From assembly GCF_006782915.1 (NCBI RefSeq), contig NZ_VCNP01000044.1, positions 1 to 64,000 of the forward strand: a stretch of 64,000 nt of DNA. Direction: 5' to 3'. Below, in pieces: positions 9,050 through 16,872 of this stretch. The translations under genes and the position numbers were made by a program. The DNA is from Streptomyces calvus. GTDB taxonomy: Bacteria; Actinomycetota; Actinomycetes; Streptomycetales; Streptomycetaceae. Below the pieces are notes generated by a model that was not told the origin of the DNA, ran no database searches, and worked only from the letters and a program-made list of their open reading frames with translations. The stretch's first letter is position 1. Every line of letters begins with the position of its first letter.

Positions 9050-11605
9050 ATGTCCGGTGACAGTGCCGCTTCGGCGCCCGGCCGGTCCGGGGGCCGTCCG
9101 GGGCGGCCTGTCGGCCGGAAGACGCCCGGCACCCGCTGGGGACGCCTGCTGGAGGGCGGGCTGCTGCAGGGCGGAGTGCAGGGCAGCCCGGTCATCCGGC
9201 TGTTCGTGCGCTGGGTGCGCCGGCCGCTGCTGCCCGTCATGCGGCTGTGGCGCCGCAACATCCAGCTCAAGGTCGTCGTCACGACGCTGCTGATGTCGCT
9301 GGGCGTGGTCCTGCTGCTGGGCTTCGTCGTCATCGGCCAGGTGCGCAACGGTCTGCTCGACGCCAAGGTGAAGGCCTCGCAGAGCCAGGCCACCGGCGGA
9401 TTCGCGGTGGCCAAGCAACAGGCCGAGGAGGCCGTGAGCGTCACCGGCGTGGACGGCGGCACCGCCGCGGACGGCCGTCCCTCGCAGAGCGTCATCCAGT
9501 GGATGAGCGACCTCGTGGAGTCGCTGTCCAGCGGCGGTCAGGGCGCCTTCGACGTGGTGACCCTGCCTGCCGGCGACGCGAGCGGCAGCGGGCGCGGACC
9601 GCGCGCCTCCGGTGAGGTCAACCCGACCGCGAGTGTGCCCGCGGAACTGCGCGAACGCATCGACAGCAGCACGTCTGCGGCCCAGAGCTACACACGCATC
9701 GTCTACGACACCAACAAGCCCTCCCAGCCCGGCCTGGTCATCGGCAAGCAGGTCAACGACCCCAACAGCGACCCGTACCAGCTGTACTACCTCTTCCCGC
9801 TCACCCAGGAGGAGAAGTCGCTCAGCCTGGTCAAGGGCACCCTGGCGACGGCCGGTCTGTTCGTCGTCGTACTCCTCGGGGCGATCGCCTGGCTCGTGGT
9901 GCGCCAGGTGGTCACGCCGGTGCGGATGGCGGCCGGGATCGCCGAGCGGCTGTCCGCCGGGCGGCTCCAGGAGCGGATGAAGGTCACCGGCGAGGACGAC
10001 ATCGCGCGACTCGGCGAGGCCTTCAACAAGATGGCGCAGAACCTCCAGTTGAAGATCAACCAGCTGGAGGACCTGTCGCGGATGCAGCGCCGGTTCGTGT
10101 CGGACGTGTCGCACGAGCTGCGGACACCTCTGACGACGGTGCGGATGGCCGCGGACGTCATCCACGAGGCCCGCGAGGACTTCGACCCGGTGACCGCACG
10201 GTCGGCCGAACTCCTCGCCGACCAGCTCGACCGGTTCGAGTCGCTGCTCGCGGACCTGCTGGAGATCAGCCGCTTCGACGCGGGCGCGGCGGCGCTGGAG
10301 GCCGAGCCGATCGACCTGCGCGACGTCGTGCGGCGCGTGGTCAGCGGGGCGGAGCCGCTCGCCGAGCGCAAGGGCACCCGGATCAGGATCGTCGGCGACC
10401 AGCAGCCCGTCGTCGCCGAGGCGGACGCCCGGCGCGTGGAGCGGGTGCTGCGCAACCTCGTCGTCAACGCCGTGGAGCACGGCGAAGGCAAGGACGTCGT
10501 CGTCAAGCTGGCCGCGGCCGGCGGGGCGGTCGCGGTCGCGGTGCGCGACTACGGCGTCGGACTCAAGCCCGGCGAGGCGACCCGCGTCTTCAGCCGCTTC
10601 TGGCGGGCCGACCCGGCCCGCGCACGCACCACAGGCGGTACGGGACTGGGGCTGTCCATCGCCCTGGAGGACGCGCGGCTGCACGGCGGCTGGCTCCAGG
10701 CGTGGGGTGAGCCGGGCGGCGGCTCGCAGTTCCGGCTGACGCTGCCGAGGACGGCGGACGAGCCGCTCAGGGGCTCCCCCATCCCCCTCGAACCCAAGGA
10801 CTCACGGCGCAACCGCGGACTGGACGACGCCGGCCTGCCGCGCGGCGGCCGGAACGACGAGAAGCGCGCCACCGTGCCGGCGCAGCCGGCCGGCGCCGAC
10901 GGCTGCGCCCGGGCGGCCCGCGACCCGCTGGCGCTGCGGCCCACCGGCGCGACCCCCACGGCCGACCCCGCCGCGCTGCCGGGCAACGGCGCGCGCGTGG
11001 TGGCCCGTCCCGGAGCGGCCAACGGCACGCCCGGCGCGCCGGACGGCGGCGCCGCGGGCGGAACCCCGTCGGCGCGCGGCGGTGACGGCGCGGCGCGGGA
11101 CGCGGACGCCGGTGCCGTGGAGCGTGACGGTGGCGTGCACGTGGGACGGTCCGGTGGCGAGCACGCGGGACAGTCCGAAACCGAGCACGTGGGGCGTTCC
11201 GGTGGCGTGGAGCGTGACGGTGGCGAACACGTGGGACGTTCCGGTGGCGAGCACCTGGGACGTTCCGAGGCCGAACACGTGGGACGGTCCGAGGCCGAGC
11301 ACGTGGGCCGTTCCGGTGCCGAACAGGCGGGACGTTCCGGTGGCGAGGACGTGGGACGGTCCGAGGCCGAGTACGCGGGACGTTCCGGTGCCGTGCAGGC
11401 CACAGGCGCCGGCCGGGCGTGGGCGGGCCCCGACGGGACCGTGGGACGGCCGGACGGCGGCACCGGGCGGCGGACGCCGGACGGCGGCGGCAGGGGCGCG
11501 GGAGGACAGGGAGCGGACGTGCGTGCCGGGGGTGGCGCCGGCGGCGAAGGGCCGGGCGGCGGTACGGGTGCGTGGAAGGACGGGGAGGCTTCGCGTGGGC
11601 GGTGA
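9050..11605 (+). CDS. mtrB: Sensor histidine kinase MtrB with expanded C-terminal repeat tail
   Basis: An 851-residue membrane histidine kinase. In order: a basic N-terminus, membrane helix near residues 78-105, extracytoplasmic sensor region, second helix near 265-285, HAMP, DHp with the phospho-acceptor His355 in SDVSHELRTP, and a HATPase with the G box TGGTGLGLS; the catalytic part ends near residue 567. The remaining ~285 residues are low complexity, including about eleven copies of an 8-residue unit of the type xxEHVGRS at 11129-11407. As I recall, S. coelicolor MtrB is under 700 residues, so this tail is unusually long. Translation is coupled to mtrA (1-nt gap) and the gene overlaps lpqB by 11 nt. 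Confidence 0.95.
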   Translation: MSGDSAASAPGRSGGRPGRPVGRKTPGTRWGRLLEGGLLQGGVQGSPVIRLFVRWVRRPLLPVMRLWRRNIQLKVVVTTLLMSLGVVLLLGFVVIGQVRNGLLDAKVKASQSQATGGFAVAKQQAEEAVSVTGVDGGTAADGRPSQSVIQWMSDLVESLSSGGQGAFDVVTLPAGDASGSGRGPRASGEVNPTASVPAELRERIDSSTSAAQSYTRIVYDTNKPSQPGLVIGKQVNDPNSDPYQLYYLFPLTQEEKSLSLVKGTLATAGLFVVVLLGAIAWLVVRQVVTPVRMAAGIAERLSAGRLQERMKVTGEDDIARLGEAFNKMAQNLQLKINQLEDLSRMQRRFVSDVSHELRTPLTTVRMAADVIHEAREDFDPVTARSAELLADQLDRFESLLADLLEISRFDAGAAALEAEPIDLRDVVRRVVSGAEPLAERKGTRIRIVGDQQPVVAEADARRVERVLRNLVVNAVEHGEGKDVVVKLAAAGGAVAVAVRDYGVGLKPGEATRVFSRFWRADPARARTTGGTGLGLSIALEDARLHGGWLQAWGEPGGGSQFRLTLPRTADEPLRGSPIPLEPKDSRRNRGLDDAGLPRGGRNDEKRATVPAQPAGADGCARAARDPLALRPTGATPTADPAALPGNGARVVARPGAANGTPGAPDGGAAGGTPSARGGDGAARDADAGAVERDGGVHVGRSGGEHAGQSETEHVGRSGGVERDGGEHVGRSGGEHLGRSEAEHVGRSEAEHVGRSGAEQAGRSGGEDVGRSEAEYAGRSGAVQATGAGRAWAGPDGTVGRPDGGTGRRTPDGGGRGAGGQGADVRAGGGAGGEGPGGGTGAWKDGEASRGR
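11129..11407 (+). repeat. 24-bp coding repeat array in mtrB
   Basis: About eleven 24-bp units, in frame, encode an eight-residue motif with consensus (G/E)(G/A)EHVGRS. Units begin at 11129, 11153 and 11177; a spacer (11201-11218) repeats the sequence just before the first unit (containing GERD-like codons gtg gag cgt gac); units continue from 11219 every 24 bp. A minority of positions vary, mostly G/E at position 1 and E/Q/D/Y at position 4. Confidence 0.93.
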
Positions 11606-13430
11606 ACGCGTCGGGCGCGGCCGGGGGTCGTCGGTGCGGACGGTGGCGTGGGCCGCCGGCGGAGTCGTCCTGCTGGCCGGGTGCGCCTCGATGCCCGACA
11701 GCGGGGACCTGCGGGGCGTCGAGTCCACGCCGCGGCAGGACACCCAGGTGCGGGTGTTCGCCATGCCGCCCAGCGAGGACGCCACCCCCACGCAGATCGT
11801 GCAGGGCTTCCTGGAGGCGCTGACCAGCGACGACCCGGACTACAAGACCGCGCGGCAGTATCTGACCCCCGAGGCGGCGAAGACCTGGCAGCCCGGACTG
11901 TCCACGACCGTGCTGTCGGACGGTCCGGCCGCCCAGGCCGACCCCCAGGACCGGCAGGACACCGGTTCCCTGTCGTACACGCTGACCGGAACCCGGGTCG
12001 CCACCGTGGACGCGCAGCAGTCGTTCGCGCCCGCGTCCGGGCCGTACAGCAAGCTGGTGCGCCTCACCAGGGACGACGACGGGCAGTGGCGCATCGACGG
12101 GGTGCCGCAGGGCGTCGTCATGGGCGAGTCGGACTTCGAGCGCAACTACATGTCCGTCAACAAGTACTACTTCGCCTCGAGCGGCGAGGCGGCCGCGGCC
12201 GGGACGCCGCCGGTCGCGGTCGCCGATCCCGTCTACGTGCGCAGCCATGTCGACCCGACGACCCAGATGGTGCGTTCCCTCATCGGCGGGCCCACGACCT
12301 GGCTGGACCCCGTCGTCCGGTCGAGCTTCCCGGAGGGCACCGCGCTGCGCAAGGGCGCCGGCCCGCTGACGCCGGACGACCGCGGCACGCTCACCGTGCC
12401 GCTCAACGACAGGGCGGCCGAGGTCGGCACCGCCCGGTGCGAGGAGATGGCGGCCCAACTGCTGTTCACCCTGCGCAACCTCAGCCCCGCTGTGGAGGAG
12501 ATCGAGCTGCGGGCCGGCGGCGGCCGGCTGTGCTCCCTCACCCAGGACGGCGCGGAGACCGTCACCACCCGGGGCGCGCTGCACCAGCCGGACTACCTGT
12601 ACTTCCTCGACGAGGAGCACCGCCTCGTGCGGATCGCCGCGGGCAGCAGCGACACCGAGCCGGAGCCGGTGCCGGGGGCGCTCGGCGAGGGCGAGCAGGC
12701 GCTGCGCTCGGTGGCCGTCGCGCGGGACGAACGCACCGCGGCCGGGGTCGGGCTCGACGGCCGGTCGCTGTTCGTCGGCTCGCTGGTGACCGGCGACTCC
12801 CTCGGGGAGCCCGTGCTGCACAGCCGCGGCAAGACCGAGGCGGACCGGCTGACCACGCCCAGCTGGGACGCGCAGGGCGGGCTGTGGGTGGCCGACCGCG
12901 ACCCCGCCGACCCGCGGCTGTACCTGCTGGAGGAGGGCACCGGCGAACCGCTGGAGGTGAGCACTCCGGGCCTTGACGGCCGGGTGCGGGCGGTGCGGGT
13001 CGCCGCCGACGGGGTGCGGATCGCGCTTGTCGTGGAACAGGGCGACCGGCGGTCCCTGCTGGTCGGGCGGATCGAACGGAGCGCACCGGAGGACGGGACC
13101 GGCGACCGGCCGGCCGTCACCGTGCTGGGACTCCGCTCCGCGACGCCGGAACTGGAGCAGGTCACGGCCATGTCCTGGGCCGGGGACAGCCGGCTCGTGG
13201 TGGTCGGGCGCGAACAGGGCGGCGTCGAGCAGATGAAGTACGTCGCGGTCGACGGCTCCACGCCGGACGTGCCGCCGCCCGCCGCCCTGACCGGCGTCAA
13301 GAACGTCACGGCCTCCGAGGACGAACGGGCGCCGCTGGTGGCGTACTCCGTGGACGGCATCGTGCGGCTGCCGTCCGGGGCCCAGTGGCAGAAGGTGACG
13401 GAGGGAACCGCGCCCGTCTATCCGGGGTGA
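11595..13430 (+). CDS. lpqB: Lipoprotein LpqB
   Basis: A 611-residue lipoprotein, the third gene of the conserved mtrA-mtrB-lpqB operon. A short basic N-terminus leads to a hydrophobic segment and the lipobox LLAGC with the lipidated Cys at about residue 30, followed by the typical ASMPDSGDLRGVE. The rest is the GerMN-like domain and a C-terminal beta-propeller-like region. In mycobacteria and Streptomyces LpqB modulates MtrB signalling from outside the membrane. GTG at 11595 is chosen because it has ggggagg 6 nt upstream; it overlaps the end of mtrB. The last codons fall inside a 23-bp repeat. Confidence 0.94.
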   Translation: MGGERVGRGRGSSVRTVAWAAGGVVLLAGCASMPDSGDLRGVESTPRQDTQVRVFAMPPSEDATPTQIVQGFLEALTSDDPDYKTARQYLTPEAAKTWQPGLSTTVLSDGPAAQADPQDRQDTGSLSYTLTGTRVATVDAQQSFAPASGPYSKLVRLTRDDDGQWRIDGVPQGVVMGESDFERNYMSVNKYYFASSGEAAAAGTPPVAVADPVYVRSHVDPTTQMVRSLIGGPTTWLDPVVRSSFPEGTALRKGAGPLTPDDRGTLTVPLNDRAAEVGTARCEEMAAQLLFTLRNLSPAVEEIELRAGGGRLCSLTQDGAETVTTRGALHQPDYLYFLDEEHRLVRIAAGSSDTEPEPVPGALGEGEQALRSVAVARDERTAAGVGLDGRSLFVGSLVTGDSLGEPVLHSRGKTEADRLTTPSWDAQGGLWVADRDPADPRLYLLEEGTGEPLEVSTPGLDGRVRAVRVAADGVRIALVVEQGDRRSLLVGRIERSAPEDGTGDRPAVTVLGLRSATPELEQVTAMSWAGDSRLVVVGREQGGVEQMKYVAVDGSTPDVPPPAALTGVKNVTASEDERAPLVAYSVDGIVRLPSGAQWQKVTEGTAPVYPG

Positions 13431-13478
13431 GCGTGCCGGTATGTCCGGGGTGAGCGTGCCGGTTTGTCCGGGGTGAGC
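13421..13478 (+). repeat. 23-bp tandem repeat at the lpqB 3' end
   Basis: Two near-identical 23-bp copies begin at 13421 and 13444 (tccggggtgagcgtgccggt plus atg or ttg), with a partial third copy from 13467. The repeat contains the lpqB stop codon TGA at 13428-13430. Confidence 0.9.
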
Positions 13479-13730
13479 CGGTCCGCGCCGCGGCCGTCCG
13501 CCGCCGAGCGGTGCCGGGCGACGGCCGCGGTGCCGGGCGCAGGGTGCCGTGCTGGGCACAGGCCGCCGTGCTGTGGGCTCGGGCGCCGTCCCCGGGGGAA
13601 GGCCGCCGTCCTCGTGGGAATGGGGCCGTCCGGCGCGGAGTGGAGCCGTCCTGGGTGAACGGAGTCGTCCGGTCCGTGTGCGTTGTCCACAGGGGTGGCC
13701 GGGGTCGGCGGGCGTTGGCACAGTGAGCCC
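13479..13730. other. Intergenic region lpqB-comF
   Basis: About 250 bp with no convincing gene. It consists of loosely repeated gccgtgctgg/gccgtcctcg-like words. CACAGT at 13719-13724, six bases before the comF ATG, may be the -10 of a leaderless comF transcript. Confidence 0.5.
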
Positions 13731-14684
13731 ATGCGGGACTGGTGGCGGGACCTCAACGACCTGGTGCTCCCGGCCGAGTGCGGCGGCTGCGGGAGACCTC
13801 GTACGGTGCTGTGCGCGCGGTGCCGCACGGCGTTGAGCGGAGCCGCGCCGCGCCGGGTGCGGCCGGTGCCCGAGCCGCCGGGACTGCCGTCGGTGCACGC
13901 GGCGGCCCGGTACGCGGACGAGGTGCGTGCCGCGCTCCTGGCCCACAAGGAGCGAGGGGTCCTGTCCCTCGCCGGACCACTCGGCGCGGCCCTGGCGAAA
14001 GCGGTACGGGCCGGGCTGGCGTCGGCGCCCGGGAGCCGGGCCGGGCCCCAGGACGCCCCCGGCGGCCCTCTGTTCCTGGTCCCCGTGCCGTCCGCGCGGC
14101 GGGCGGTGCGGGCCCGCGGGCACGATCCCGCCCGGCGGATCGCGTACGCGGCGGCGGGTGAGCTGCGCCGGGCAGGGGTACCCGCACGGGTGCTGCCCGC
14201 ACTGCGGCAGCGGCGGCACGTGGCCGATCAGTCCGGGCTCAACTCCCGCCAGCGGCTGGCCAATCTGGACGGCGCGCTGACGGTGGCTCCCGGGTGCGGC
14301 CGCCTGCTCGCCGGCGGCCGGGTGGTGCTGGTCGACGACCTGATGACGACCGGGGCGTCACTGGCCGAGGCGGCGCGCGCGGTGCGGACGCCGCGGGTCG
14401 AGCCGGGGCCCGCGCGGCCCGAAGCGGAACCCGGTCCGGTATCCGGCGCGAGAGCGGATTCGGGAGCCGGATCGAGTATTTCGGGGGCCGCGTTCGTGTA
14501 CCTGGGTGAGTCCTGGGAAAGGAGAGGAGAACAGTGGAACGGACCGGCTCGACGAAGGATGGGTCGGCGGTCCGGACGGCCGACCGGTGCGGTCGGTCCG
14601 GGCCGTGCCGACGGGATCATCGACGTGATGTGCGCGGCCGTCGTCGCGGCATCACCGGACGCTTTTGGAATGCACCGGAACTGA
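13731..14684 (+). CDS. ComF-family phosphoribosyltransferase-like protein
   Basis: A 317-residue member of the ComF/GntX family. Near the N-terminus a four-Cys zinc finger is visible (CGGC followed by CARC), and a type I phosphoribosyltransferase fold follows with the PRPP-binding motif VVLVDDLMTTGAS near residue 200. The C-terminus carries a Gly/Pro/Glu-rich stretch and ends in VVAASPDAF, a typical Streptomyces ComF ending. ComF helps DNA uptake in naturally competent bacteria; its role in Streptomyces is unclear. The ATG at 13731 gives the standard N-terminus MRDWWRDL; no ribosome site precedes it. Confidence 0.88.
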   Translation: MRDWWRDLNDLVLPAECGGCGRPRTVLCARCRTALSGAAPRRVRPVPEPPGLPSVHAAARYADEVRAALLAHKERGVLSLAGPLGAALAKAVRAGLASAPGSRAGPQDAPGGPLFLVPVPSARRAVRARGHDPARRIAYAAAGELRRAGVPARVLPALRQRRHVADQSGLNSRQRLANLDGALTVAPGCGRLLAGGRVVLVDDLMTTGASLAEAARAVRTPRVEPGPARPEAEPGPVSGARADSGAGSSISGAAFVYLGESWERRGEQWNGPARRRMGRRSGRPTGAVGPGRADGIIDVMCAAVVAASPDAFGMHRN

Positions 14685-14754
14685 TCGAGAACGTGCGTCG
14701 TTGCAGGTAATGAGAGGGCCAATTCACCTGAATGGAGGTACGGCGCGGTAGAGG

Positions 14755-14784
14755 GTGACGACATCCGTCCGGGCGAGATATGTT
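14755..14784 (+). promoter_or_regulatory. Predicted housekeeping promoter of hpf
   Basis: A -35-like GTGACG (14755-14760) and a -10-like TATGTT (14779-14784) are separated by 18 bp, close to the HrdB consensus TTGACN-18-TANNNT. A GTG (14790) follows the -10 by five bases and opens a frame that overlaps the hpf start, so the transcript may begin with a leaderless upstream frame. Confidence 0.55.
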
Positions 14785-14995
14785 CGGTTGTGAGGGAAAG
14801 CCGCAGGCCACACCTCTCGAATCCGATTGCCGTGCAGCGGGTTTTGGCAATCACCCGCGCCGGTGGACTGGAGATCTCGCCCATGGGGGAGGAGGTGGAA
14901 GTCACCGAGTCCGAGGTTCCGGACTTCACCGGAGCCTGGTGCAAAAAGGGAGACGCTCCGCAACGAAGCGGAGTCATCCGGGAACGGAGTTCTGC
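14785..14995 (+). promoter_or_regulatory. Long structured hpf leader
   Basis: The 210-nt leader contains two successive short inverted repeats: ggttccgg/ccggagcc near 14923-14944 and ctccgc (14956-14961) with gcggag (14968-14973), the latter ending about 12 nt before the ribosome site ggag. An open frame from GTG 14790 crosses the hpf start in another frame (to 15068), with third-position GC (about 70%) below that of real genes here. Role in translation control is inferred. Confidence 0.35.
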
Positions 14996-15688
14996 GTGGA
15001 CATCGTCGTCAAGGGCCGCAAGACCGAGGTGCCCGAGCGGTTCCGGAAGCACGTGGCCGAGAAGCTGAACCTGGAAAAGATCCAGAAGCTCGATGGCAAG
15101 GTGATCAGCCTCGACGTCGAGGTGTCCAAGGAGCCCAACCCCCGACAGGCCGACCGCTGTGACCGGGTGGAGATCACGCTCCGCTCCCGCGGTCCGGTGA
15201 TCCGGGCGGAGGCAGCGGCGAGCGACCCGTACGCGGCGCTCGACCTGGCGGCGGAAAAGCTGGACGCCCGACTGCGCAAGCAGCACGACAAGCGTTTCTC
15301 CCGGCGCGGTGCGCGCAGGATCTCGGCCGCCGAGGTCCCCGACCACGTCCCCGGCGCGGCGACACTCAACGGAACCGGCGCGGGCTTCGTGGAGGAGGAG
15401 CGGGAGGTCGTCCCCACGAAGAAGATCGGCTCGCTGGAGGTCCAGGGTGACGGACCCCTGATCGTCCGCGAGAAGACCCACGTGGCCGCGCCCATGACCC
15501 TCGACCAGGCGCTCTACGAGATGGAACTGGTCGGGCACGACTTCTATCTCTTCATCGACTCCGAGACCAAGGAGCCCAGTGTCGTCTACCGACGGCACGC
15601 CTACGACTACGGCGTGATCCACCTCAGCGCCGACACGATGGTCACCGCGACCAACTCCCCCGAGGCGGGCGGAACACTCGGCGGCTGA
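14996..15688 (+). CDS. hpf: Long-form ribosome hibernation-promoting factor
   Basis: A 230-residue long HPF. Residues 1-100 form the S30AE domain that binds the decoding region of the 30S subunit, a linker follows, and the C-terminal ~60 residues form the dimerisation domain (containing YRRHAYDYGVIHL) that links two ribosomes into an inactive 100S particle during dormancy or starvation. GTG at 14996 is preceded by ggag with 6-nt spacing and begins MDIVVKGRK, the standard N-terminus. A strong hairpin terminator follows at 15706. Confidence 0.95.
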   Translation: MDIVVKGRKTEVPERFRKHVAEKLNLEKIQKLDGKVISLDVEVSKEPNPRQADRCDRVEITLRSRGPVIRAEAAASDPYAALDLAAEKLDARLRKQHDKRFSRRGARRISAAEVPDHVPGAATLNGTGAGFVEEEREVVPTKKIGSLEVQGDGPLIVREKTHVAAPMTLDQALYEMELVGHDFYLFIDSETKEPSVVYRRHAYDYGVIHLSADTMVTATNSPEAGGTLGG

Positions 15689-15705
15689 CCTGCCGGACGA
15701 CGGAG

Positions 15706-15746
15706 CCGGTGCCCCTGGTGCGCGTGTGCGCCCCCAGGGGCACCGG
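15706..15746 (+). terminator. hpf terminator hairpin
   Basis: A perfect 13-bp inverted repeat, ccggtgcccctgg with ccaggggcaccgg, around a 15-nt loop, 17 nt after the hpf stop. There is no T tract, as is common in Streptomyces. Confidence 0.75.
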
Positions 15747-15887
15747 TGTGCGACCACTGGGCGCACGCACCGGCACCTCGGTGTCCTCCGGGCATGGAAT
15801 CATGGCGGCAACGGCTCAACAGGTGGGCCGTTGCCTTGGGTTGGCGATGGCTCATGACCACAGGCCACAGCCTCAGGGGGAGGAACG

Positions 15888-16634
15888 ATGGCGGACAGCT
15901 TCGGACCGATGCACGACGGGGACGCCGACGACGGCGTCGTCGGCACGGGCCGAGACGCGGGCACTCCACGCAAGGAGCCGATCAGAGTCCTTGTGGTGGA
16001 CGACCACGCGCTGTTCCGTCGCGGACTGGAGATCGTGCTCGCCGCCGAGGAGGACATCCAGGTCGTCGGCGAGGCGGGAGACGGCGCGGAGGCCGTGGAG
16101 AAGGCGGCCGACCTGCTGCCGGACATCGTCCTGATGGACGTGCGGATGCCCAAGCGGGGCGGGATCGAGGCGTGCACTTCCATCAAGGAGGTCGCCCCGA
16201 GCGCCAAGATCATCATGCTGACCATCAGCGACGAGGAAGCCGATCTGTACGACGCCATCAAGGCGGGCGCGACCGGTTACCTCCTCAAGGAGATCTCCAC
16301 GGACGAGGTGGCCACCGCCATCCGCGCGGTCGCCGACGGGCAGTCTCAGATCAGCCCGTCCATGGCGTCGAAACTCCTCACCGAGTTCAAGTCGATGATC
16401 CAGCGCACCGACGAGCGCCGGCTCGTACCCGCGCCCCGGCTGACGGACCGTGAGCTTGAGGTCCTCAAGCTCGTCGCCACGGGCATGAACAACCGTGACA
16501 TCGCCAAGGCGCTGTTCATCTCCGAGAACACGGTGAAGAACCACGTGCGCAACATCCTGGAGAAGCTTCAGCTGCACTCCAGGATGGAGGCCGTGGTCTA
16601 CGCGATGCGGGAGAAGATCCTCGAGATCCGCTGA
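15888..16634 (+). CDS. Orphan NarL/LuxR-type response regulator
   Basis: A 248-residue regulator. After an acidic 28-residue N-terminal extension, the receiver domain shows Asp38-Asp39, phospho-acceptor Asp84 in LMDVRMPKRGG, and Lys in LLKEIS; the C-terminal LuxR helix-turn-helix (LTDRELEVLKLVATG, then ENTVKNHVRNI) spans about 183-230. No kinase gene is adjacent. The position matches the orphan regulator I know as OrrA (SCO3008) in S. coelicolor, linked to antibiotic production and sporulation; that identity is from memory and synteny. The ATG at 15888 has gggggagg as ribosome site. Confidence 0.92.
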   Translation: MADSFGPMHDGDADDGVVGTGRDAGTPRKEPIRVLVVDDHALFRRGLEIVLAAEEDIQVVGEAGDGAEAVEKAADLLPDIVLMDVRMPKRGGIEACTSIKEVAPSAKIIMLTISDEEADLYDAIKAGATGYLLKEISTDEVATAIRAVADGQSQISPSMASKLLTEFKSMIQRTDERRLVPAPRLTDRELEVLKLVATGMNNRDIAKALFISENTVKNHVRNILEKLQLHSRMEAVVYAMREKILEIR

Positions 16635-16669
16635 GCCCGCGCCCCGCCGGACACAGAACGCGGACAGCC

Positions 16670-16872
16670 CCGGGCCCAACGCCGAACCAGGGCCCGGAAC
16701 GCCAGGCCAAGGCCCGCAACGCCAGGCCGCGGGCACCCGGAACGCCGGACCCCGGGCCCAACGCCGGACCAGGGCCCGGAACGCCGGACCAGGGCCCGGA
16801 ACGCCGGACCAGGGCCCGGAACGTCAGGCCGCCGCGGGCACCCGCAACGCCAGGCCGCGGGCACCCGGAACG
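16670..16872 (+). repeat. 20-bp repeat array between convergent genes
   Basis: Three perfect head-to-tail copies of acgccggaccagggcccgga lie at 16761, 16781 and 16801, flanked on both sides by degenerate copies (from about 16670 to 16872, for example aacgccaggccgcgggcaccc). The palindromic gggccc in each unit could form hairpins, so the array may help end transcription of the two converging genes. Confidence 0.9.

Noticed and set aside
10767..14219. 1150-codon open frame antisense to mtrB-comF
   Set aside because: It is very Arg/Pro-rich, crosses several well-identified genes and reflects the scarcity of stop codons in high-GC DNA.
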